From Deltaproteobacteria bacterium (GTDB lineage: Bacteria > Desulfobacterota > Binatia > Binatales > Binataceae): a stretch of DNA of 11,898 nucleotides. The position numbers and the translations under genes are program-made. Numbering within the stretch: the stretch's first letter is position 1; the number at the start of each line of letters is the position of its first letter. Positions 7,765 through 11,898 of this stretch are shown here, in pieces. The notes below the pieces were generated by a model. The model made no database searches. It saw only the letters and a program-made list of their open reading frames with translations, and was not told where the DNA came from. The DNA is taken from positions 1-11,898 of the forward strand of contig JAJYMR010000328.1 of assembly GCA_021786815.1 (NCBI GenBank). Reading direction: 5' to 3'.

Positions 7765-10101
7765 CTAGTCGTTGTCCTTGGATTCGGCGGCCGGCGCCGA
7801 TTCGTCGAAGATTTCGCCCTGCGCCGCTTCGCTGGCCGCCGGCTGCTCGAACCCCGAGGCCGGGAACAGGCCGGCGCGTTCGGCGAACGGCCGGAACTTC
7901 TCGTACAGGTCGCCAAGCTTGGCCTGGTAGTACTCGACGTTTTCGTCGGGATTTGCCGGATCGTATTCGGAGACGAGCTTGGCCGCGGTTGCGACTTTGA
8001 CGCGCCGGCCCTTTCCCGTCACGTAGTAGGAAACCTGGTCGCCGGCGATATAGGCGCGCTCGGACTTGAGCGCGAGTTCGTAAGCCGCCGACAGATTGCG
8101 CCGTTTGCCGCCGACCTTTTCGCGATAACTCTCCAGCGAATCCTGCAGCGTTTCGGTCTTCATCAGTTCCGCGATACCGAGCGCGTGCCGCGCTATCCGC
8201 TCCAGGTAGTCGTCGTTGAGCGCTTTCAGCCGCTCGCCCTGGTCGGTCATCAGGAGCCGGAACGTTTCCTCCATGAAGCGGCGCTGGAAACGCTCGAGCC
8301 CGCGCGATTTCAGCCCCGAGCCGCGAATCGTCATCTCGCCCGAGCGCTCCATCAGCACGTAGTTCTTCATCTTGTAACTGAACATCGCGGCGTACTCGCC
8401 GTCGAGTTCGAGGCGTATTCCCTCGGGCATCGTCGCGCCGATTTCCTCGAGCGCCGCTTCGGCCTTTTCGGCGCTGGCGGCGCCGTCTGGCAGCACGAAG
8501 TAGATTCCGTCGGTATCGACCTCGATTACCTGGGCGCCGCGCCCTTCAAGCTGCGCGACCGCGAGCTGGATAAGCTCGCGCCCGCGCCGCGTCACGGCAT
8601 TGGCCTGGTCGAAGTCGTTGAAGTGACCCATCGAGAAGCCCAGGTATCCGTAAAACGAGTTGATGAGGATTTTGAAGGTCTGCTGGAGCGCCTCCATGTT
8701 GCGGCGCGCGCCGCCCTCGAGTTCGCGCACCATCGCCTTGGCGCGGACCCGAAAGCTGCGCAGGTCTTCAAGCATCTTGAGGAACACGCCGAGCCGGTCG
8801 GAGGCCGGCGAATGGCGGAACTGCAGCATCAACGACGGGTAAAGCGAGGTCACGTCGCAGTGGAACACGTTCTTTGCGACGCCGCACCTGCGCATCTCCG
8901 TGTACCCGCCTGCGACCGGCTTGGGCGGCTGAGGCGCCGGCACGGAATGGCGCTCGGCCAGGTAGGCGCGCAGCATCAGGGCGTCGATTTTGGTCGCGTT
9001 CCCTCGCAAGACCGCGTTCTGGTACGAATACGGGAAGATCTGCGCCTGAACGAAGTAGCTCGGCGCGAGCAGCTCGGCGAGCGCACGCGTCTCGCGCGCG
9101 TCATCGAGCGCGTACTCGAAGAGCGTTTCGGGCTCGCGTTCGAAATAGTCGCGAATCCGCGCCGGATCGATATAGACGCGTGCTTCGCTCGCGATACCGA
9201 AATGTTGTGCAAGCTGCTTCAGCCCGAAGCCTTCGAGTTCGCGGCTTGCGATATCGTAGTGCTGGGCGAGGATCCAGGTATCGATAATGCTTCGGCCGTA
9301 GATGTCGTAACGGCGGTAGGCGATCGAGCGTTCGGCGATTTGAAGACGCGACGGCCGCGCGCGGAGCTCCCTGCCGTCGCGGCCGAGCGCGAGCTTGACG
9401 CCGAGCCGCCGGGCGCGGGCTTCGAGATACTCCAAATCGAAACGGAACAGGTTATGCCCTTCGATTACGTCCGGGTCGCGCTCGCGTACGATCCTGACCA
9501 TCTCTTCGAGCATCGTCCGCTCGTCCATACGATCGCCGCGCAGCACGCACTCGAAACCCGTTGAGTCCGTGAGCGAGATCGCGATCACACGGTCGGTTTC
9601 ACGCGCGGCGGAAGGAAATTCGAAACCCGGGCTGATGTAGGTTTCGATATCGAGCTGAAGGCGGCGCAACTCGGCGAACTCAAGCCCGATAAAATGGGTC
9701 ATCCCGGTCAGCATCAGGTGCTGCTCAACCGGGTCCGCGAGCACCAGATAAGGCGCATCGAGCGAACCGGCGGTCTTGCCCGTGACGGTGCGCAGATGGC
9801 GCTTCAGTGCGTCGAGCGCGTCGGTCGAGGCCAGGGTGACGAGATAACGGAAGGGAAAATCGCCCGCGAGTTGGCTCAATTCGTAGCGAGCTTTGATGCC
9901 CTCGAGCCGCGCGGGCTCGTCAACCAGCGCGAACAGGCGTAGCGGCCGGCGCTCGCGCACGAGATTGTCGCCCTCACGCCGGAAAATCTCGATTTCGTTG
10001 CGCGAGGCAATCTCGACCGCGACGATCCGCTGCTCGGCCGCCTCTCCGAAGAGGAGCCGGTTGCGGTAAAAGTCTCCCGATATTTCCTGCCATCGATTCA
10101 T
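7765..10101 (-). CDS. Family B DNA polymerase with 3'-5' proofreading exonuclease
   Basis: The 778-residue enzyme is intact. In the exonuclease, Exo I is LDIET (150-154, Asp151 and Glu153), Exo II is GHNLFRFD (215-222) and Exo III is YALDD (330-334). In the polymerase, motif A is DVTSLYPS (416-423), motif B is KILINSFYGY (477-486), motif C is VDTDGIYF (528-535) and the template-contact KNY is at 579-581. Motif C has Gly where E. coli Pol II and eukaryotic enzymes have Ser (DTDS). DTDG is usual in archaeal B polymerases such as Pfu. Motif A is followed by an unusually short fingers segment. The acidic C-terminal tail contains QGEIF (761-765), a possible sliding-clamp contact. The length matches bacterial Pol II and archaeal PolB. 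It is more likely a repair or translesion enzyme than the main replicase, which in bacteria is family C. The exchanger gene ends 60 bases upstream. No strong SD is seen at the ATG. Confidence 0.95.
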   Translation of the reverse strand: MNRWQEISGDFYRNRLLFGEAAEQRIVAVEIASRNEIEIFRREGDNLVRERRPLRLFALVDEPARLEGIKARYELSQLAGDFPFRYLVTLASTDALDALKRHLRTVTGKTAGSLDAPYLVLADPVEQHLMLTGMTHFIGLEFAELRRLQLDIETYISPGFEFPSAARETDRVIAISLTDSTGFECVLRGDRMDERTMLEEMVRIVRERDPDVIEGHNLFRFDLEYLEARARRLGVKLALGRDGRELRARPSRLQIAERSIAYRRYDIYGRSIIDTWILAQHYDIASRELEGFGLKQLAQHFGIASEARVYIDPARIRDYFEREPETLFEYALDDARETRALAELLAPSYFVQAQIFPYSYQNAVLRGNATKIDALMLRAYLAERHSVPAPQPPKPVAGGYTEMRRCGVAKNVFHCDVTSLYPSLMLQFRHSPASDRLGVFLKMLEDLRSFRVRAKAMVRELEGGARRNMEALQQTFKILINSFYGYLGFSMGHFNDFDQANAVTRRGRELIQLAVAQLEGRGAQVIEVDTDGIYFVLPDGAASAEKAEAALEEIGATMPEGIRLELDGEYAAMFSYKMKNYVLMERSGEMTIRGSGLKSRGLERFQRRFMEETFRLLMTDQGERLKALNDDYLERIARHALGIAELMKTETLQDSLESYREKVGGKRRNLSAAYELALKSERAYIAGDQVSYYVTGKGRRVKVATAAKLVSEYDPANPDENVEYYQAKLGDLYEKFRPFAERAGLFPASGFEQPAASEAAQGEIFDESAPAAESKDND

Positions 10102-10161
10102 CGCTGCCGCACGATCCGCAGTTTTGCACCGTAAATGCGGTTTTGCCCAGCCACGCGCTTT

Positions 10162-11184
10162 TCACAACACGCCCAGCCAGACGAGGCCGGCGATGAAGCA
10201 AGCGTAGGCGACCCCTCCGAGCATCAGCGAGGGCGTCTTCAATTCCGAGGCGCGGAGGTTTGCATACAGCAGCAAACAGGAAGCGACCGTGATTGCGCCG
10301 GCGAGCACTTCGGGCGGTCCAAGATGCCACGGCGTGTATGCGAGTCCAAGGGCAACCGGGATGCACGACTGGAAAACCATCGCGCCCGTGATATTGGCGA
10401 GCGCCAGGTTGTCCTTGCGCTGGCGAATCCAGATTACGGAGTTGTACTTTTCCGGCAATTCGGTCGCGAGCGGGCTCAGGATAAGCGACAGCACCCCGGG
10501 GCTTATCCCGACGTGGCCTGAAAAGCGGACGATTTCAACGACGAACGTGCGCGCACCAATAAGGATCGCCAGCGTTCCCGCAAAAACCTGCGCGACCGTC
10601 ATCCATAGACGCGGCGTATCCGGTCGTCCGCCGAGCAGACGCTCCAGATAGAGCCCGTTTTCGACCTCGGCGTCGCTGCTTCGCCGCATCTGGAGCATCG
10701 TCCACGCATAAAAGGCGTAAACGCACAGAAGCAGCACGGCCATAAGGCGGCGCACGAGCGGTCCGAGGTTGAGAACGGCGCCGATCAGGACAATCGTGGC
10801 GAAAATAGGGAGAAAGAAACCGAGATCGCGTCTTGCATCCTCGCGGGCGACAATCAAGCTCACTCGGTCGCGCCGGCCTTTGAACACTATCGCCGCGACG
10901 CCCATCACCAGCAGCGCCACCGTCGAGAGCATCAGGGGCGCCCCGACGATTGCGCCGACCCCGACGGCGGAATGGGGCCCCGGGCGACCGCGACTCATGA
11001 AGAGGGCGATTGCCGGGATGAAGGTCTCGGGCAGAGCGGTTCCGACCGCGGCGAGCAGGCTGCCGACGGCCGCCTCGGCCATCCCGAACCTCTCGCCGGC
11101 CCATTCGACCCCATTGGTGAAAAGTTCCGAGCCAAGCAGGATTGTGCCGAAGCTCAGGGCGAGAATTATGGCGTGCGAAGTCAA
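10162..11184 (-). CDS. CaCA-family sodium/calcium-type cation exchanger, TTG start
   Basis: The 340-residue inner-membrane protein has about ten hydrophobic segments in two halves joined by a polar loop (about 166-194), as in Na+/Ca2+ exchangers. The alpha repeats are recognisable. Alpha-1 is GTALPETFIP (48-57) with GVGAIVGAPLM (75-85). Alpha-2 is SPLATELPEKYNS (237-249) with ANITGAMVFQ (263-272). The two ion-site glutamates (Glu53, Glu245) are kept. The usual GN-IIGSN motifs after them are changed in both halves, so the ion transported is uncertain. The start appears to be TTG at 11184: the next Met (35) would remove the first membrane helix, and no ATG or GTG fits upstream. AGGGGG (11205-11200) is about 15 bases away, further than ideal. 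A CTG at 11190 would be better spaced but is a rare start. It is probably co-transcribed with the polymerase gene. Confidence 0.88.
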   Translation of the reverse strand: MTSHAIILALSFGTILLGSELFTNGVEWAGERFGMAEAAVGSLLAAVGTALPETFIPAIALFMSRGRPGPHSAVGVGAIVGAPLMLSTVALLVMGVAAIVFKGRRDRVSLIVAREDARRDLGFFLPIFATIVLIGAVLNLGPLVRRLMAVLLLCVYAFYAWTMLQMRRSSDAEVENGLYLERLLGGRPDTPRLWMTVAQVFAGTLAILIGARTFVVEIVRFSGHVGISPGVLSLILSPLATELPEKYNSVIWIRQRKDNLALANITGAMVFQSCIPVALGLAYTPWHLGPPEVLAGAITVASCLLLYANLRASELKTPSLMLGGVAYACFIAGLVWLGVL

Positions 11185-11204
11185 AGGCAGGCGGATTTTC
11201 CCCC

Positions 11205-11250
11205 TAAGCGCGGGGAAGGCCCGGAGACGGGAGAAAAAGCAGGGCGCTTA
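11205..11250 (-). repeat. 7-bp inverted repeat TAAGCGC...GCGCTTA in the exchanger leader
   Basis: The arms are 11205-11211 and 11244-11250, with 32 bases between them. On the minus-strand mRNA the second arm ends exactly where the AGGGGG Shine-Dalgarno candidate begins (11205-11200). The two share the A at 11205. The folded stem would therefore sit against the ribosome-binding site, which could influence translation from the TTG. Confidence 0.3.
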
Positions 11251-11369
11251 CCACGATTTTCAGCAGGCAAAGATGCTTCAGGATGCCTATATTTACGAAT
11301 GCGGGCAAGGACGGACAGCCCGGCTGTGAAACATGGACGCCTCCGGCTCGTCTATAGATACGGGAAGGT

Positions 11370-11399
11370 TTGACATGTGCCGGCTGGGCCGGGTAGAGT
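11370..11399 (+). promoter_or_regulatory. Sigma-70 promoter for rpoD with consensus -35 and palindromic spacer
   Basis: A perfect -35 TTGACA (11370-11375) is followed by an 18-base spacer and TAGAGT (11394-11399, four of six bases match TATAAT). Transcription would start near 11406 and give a leader of about 148 bases. The spacer contains the perfect inverted repeat CCGGC-TGG-GCCGG (11380-11392), a candidate repressor or MerR-type activator site. Confidence 0.55.
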
Positions 11400-11405
11400 A
11401 ACTAA

Positions 11406-11463
11406 TTCGGCATCATATGGCTTCCCGAAAGCATCCTGTTGCCGAACATGGCGTCTGCCGAAC
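11406..11463 (+). repeat. Three TGCCGAA-type arms in the rpoD leader (alternative hairpins)
   Basis: TTCGGCA (11406-11412) is the reverse complement of TGCCGAA, which occurs twice downstream within an 8-base direct repeat TGCCGAAC (11440-11447 and 11456-11463, offset 16). The first arm can pair with either copy but not both. Between them GCTT-CCCGA-AAGC (11420-11432) forms a small inner hairpin. The first arm begins at about the predicted transcription start, so the structure would be at the 5' end of the mRNA. Confidence 0.35.
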
Positions 11464-11496
11464 CCGTCCTTTCCCACTTCTAATGTGCGTTGATTC

Positions 11497-11505
11497 TGCT
11501 ATCCT
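11497..11505 (+). promoter_or_regulatory. Second, gene-proximal extended -10 promoter for rpoD
   Basis: TGC-TATCCT, inside GTTGATTCTGCTATCCTGC, resembles the promoters proposed for the methyltransferase and ATPase genes. It would start transcription near 11512, giving a leader of about 42 bases. No -35 hexamer is visible at usual spacing. Confidence 0.4.
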
Positions 11506-11553
11506 GCCGCTCCAAATGGGGCGCGGTGCTCGAATTGGCGGAATTGTTGGAGA

Positions 11554-11898
11554 ATGAAGCCAAAGTTTGAAGGAAAAGACTTACAGGGCCTGGTCGACCT
11601 TGGACGCGAGCAAGGCTACCTGACTTTCGACCAGGTGAACGACTTCCTGCCTCAGGATGTCGCTTCGCCTGCCGACGTCAGGGCGGCTCTGGACAGCTTC
11701 GAAGACCTTGATATCAAGGTACTCGAAGAGGTCCCCGCGGTCGACGGCGCTGAAACCGAAGGCGAGGGCGAGGCGCGCGAGGAACCTGAGGAAGCCGCCG
11801 AAGCCCCGGCCGAAACCGTCGGCGAATCCTCCGACCCGGTCCGTCTCTACCTCAAGGAGATGGGCAACTTCCAGCTCCTTTCGCGCGAGCAGGAAGTC
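11554..11898 (+). CDS. rpoD: RNA polymerase primary sigma factor RpoD (sigma-70), N-terminal part only
   Basis: The protein is cut by the window edge after 115 residues. Region 1.1, which keeps free sigma off DNA, spans about 9-57 (LVDLGREQGYLTFDQVNDFLP at 13-33). A very acidic, Glu/Ala-rich linker follows (about 58-92). Region 1.2 begins at SDPVRLYLKEMGNFQLLSRE (93-112), the classic primary-sigma signature. Having region 1.1 together with this signature marks it as the housekeeping sigma, not an alternative one. The ATG at 11554 is the only possible start: an in-frame stop lies at 11491-11493 with no ATG, GTG or TTG between. GGAG (11549-11552) sits just 1 base before the ATG, too close for normal use. 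That leaves the way translation starts unclear. It is divergent from the exchanger gene and has two candidate promoters. Confidence 0.95.
   Translation, partial: MKPKFEGKDLQGLVDLGREQGYLTFDQVNDFLPQDVASPADVRAALDSFEDLDIKVLEEVPAVDGAETEGEGEAREEPEEAAEAPAETVGESSDPVRLYLKEMGNFQLLSREQEV

Larger units (their letters stand above)
11185..11553. other. 369-base divergent control region between the exchanger and rpoD
   Basis: I found no gene with convincing coding character here. It holds signals for both directions, listed separately. On the exchanger side the minus strand carries AT-rich TAAATATAGG near 11291-11300, a possible -10 without a clear -35. A perfect ACAGC-CCG-GCTGT hairpin sits at 11315-11327. 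I see no tRNA cloverleaf and no match that I recognise to the yybP-ykoY (Mn2+) riboswitch, which sometimes precedes exchangers of this kind. Confidence 0.6.

Noticed and set aside
8185..9564. Long open frame (459 codons) antisense to the DNA polymerase
   Set aside because: No domain and an unnatural composition; the opposite strand encodes intact polymerase and exonuclease motifs.
11185..11369. Manganese (yybP-ykoY) riboswitch before the exchanger
   Set aside because: I looked for its conserved purine-rich loops on the minus strand and did not find them; only simple inverted repeats are present.

Overview
The window is a GC-rich piece of a bacterial chromosome. It holds eight protein-coding genes, six complete and two cut by the window edges. 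The bacterial assignment rests on an RpoD-type primary sigma factor at the right edge. The strong G/C bias at third codon positions, the periplasmic di-heme cytochrome c peroxidase and the mix of gene families fit a Gram-negative soil or sediment lineage such as Binatota, Desulfobacterota or Acidobacteriota. That placement is inference; the sequence alone does not settle it. I see no rRNA, tRNA, CRISPR array, insertion sequence or prophage genes.

Left block (1-4641, all minus strand): a P3A-type proton-pumping ATPase (2287-4641), then a winged-helix SAM methyltransferase (1075-2148), then the start of a secreted di-heme cytochrome c peroxidase (828 down to 1, cut by the edge). Gaps of 138 and 246 bases, and an extended -10 promoter in front of each of the first two genes, suggest separate transcription units rather than one operon.

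Middle block (4866-7761, plus strand): a tight three-gene run of a crotonase-fold enoyl-CoA hydratase/isomerase, an O-methyltransferase-fold protein and a FabK/nitronate monooxygenase family flavoprotein. The gaps are 38 and 8 bases, so this is probably one operon acting on an acyl-CoA or related unsaturated substrate. Two of its proteins lack a residue that is normally catalytic: the first active-site Glu of the crotonase and the His of the O-methyltransferase. This makes the operon the best candidate here for unassigned chemistry. It is transcribed divergently from the ATPase across a 224-base control region that carries a perfect 6-bp inverted repeat.

Right block: a family B DNA polymerase with intact proofreading and polymerase motifs (7765-10101, minus) lies just downstream of a CaCA-type cation exchanger with altered ion-site motifs (10162-11184, minus, TTG start). 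The polymerase converges on the flavoprotein gene with only 3 bases between stop codons. A 369-base region (11185-11553) separates the exchanger from the divergent rpoD gene (11554 to the right edge). It holds a near-consensus TTGACA promoter with a palindromic spacer, a second extended -10 element, and three TGCCGAA-type arms that could form alternative hairpins in the rpoD leader.

Three upstream regions (methyltransferase, ATPase and rpoD) share an extended -10 of the form TCTGSTATSSTG, which looks like the local housekeeping promoter.
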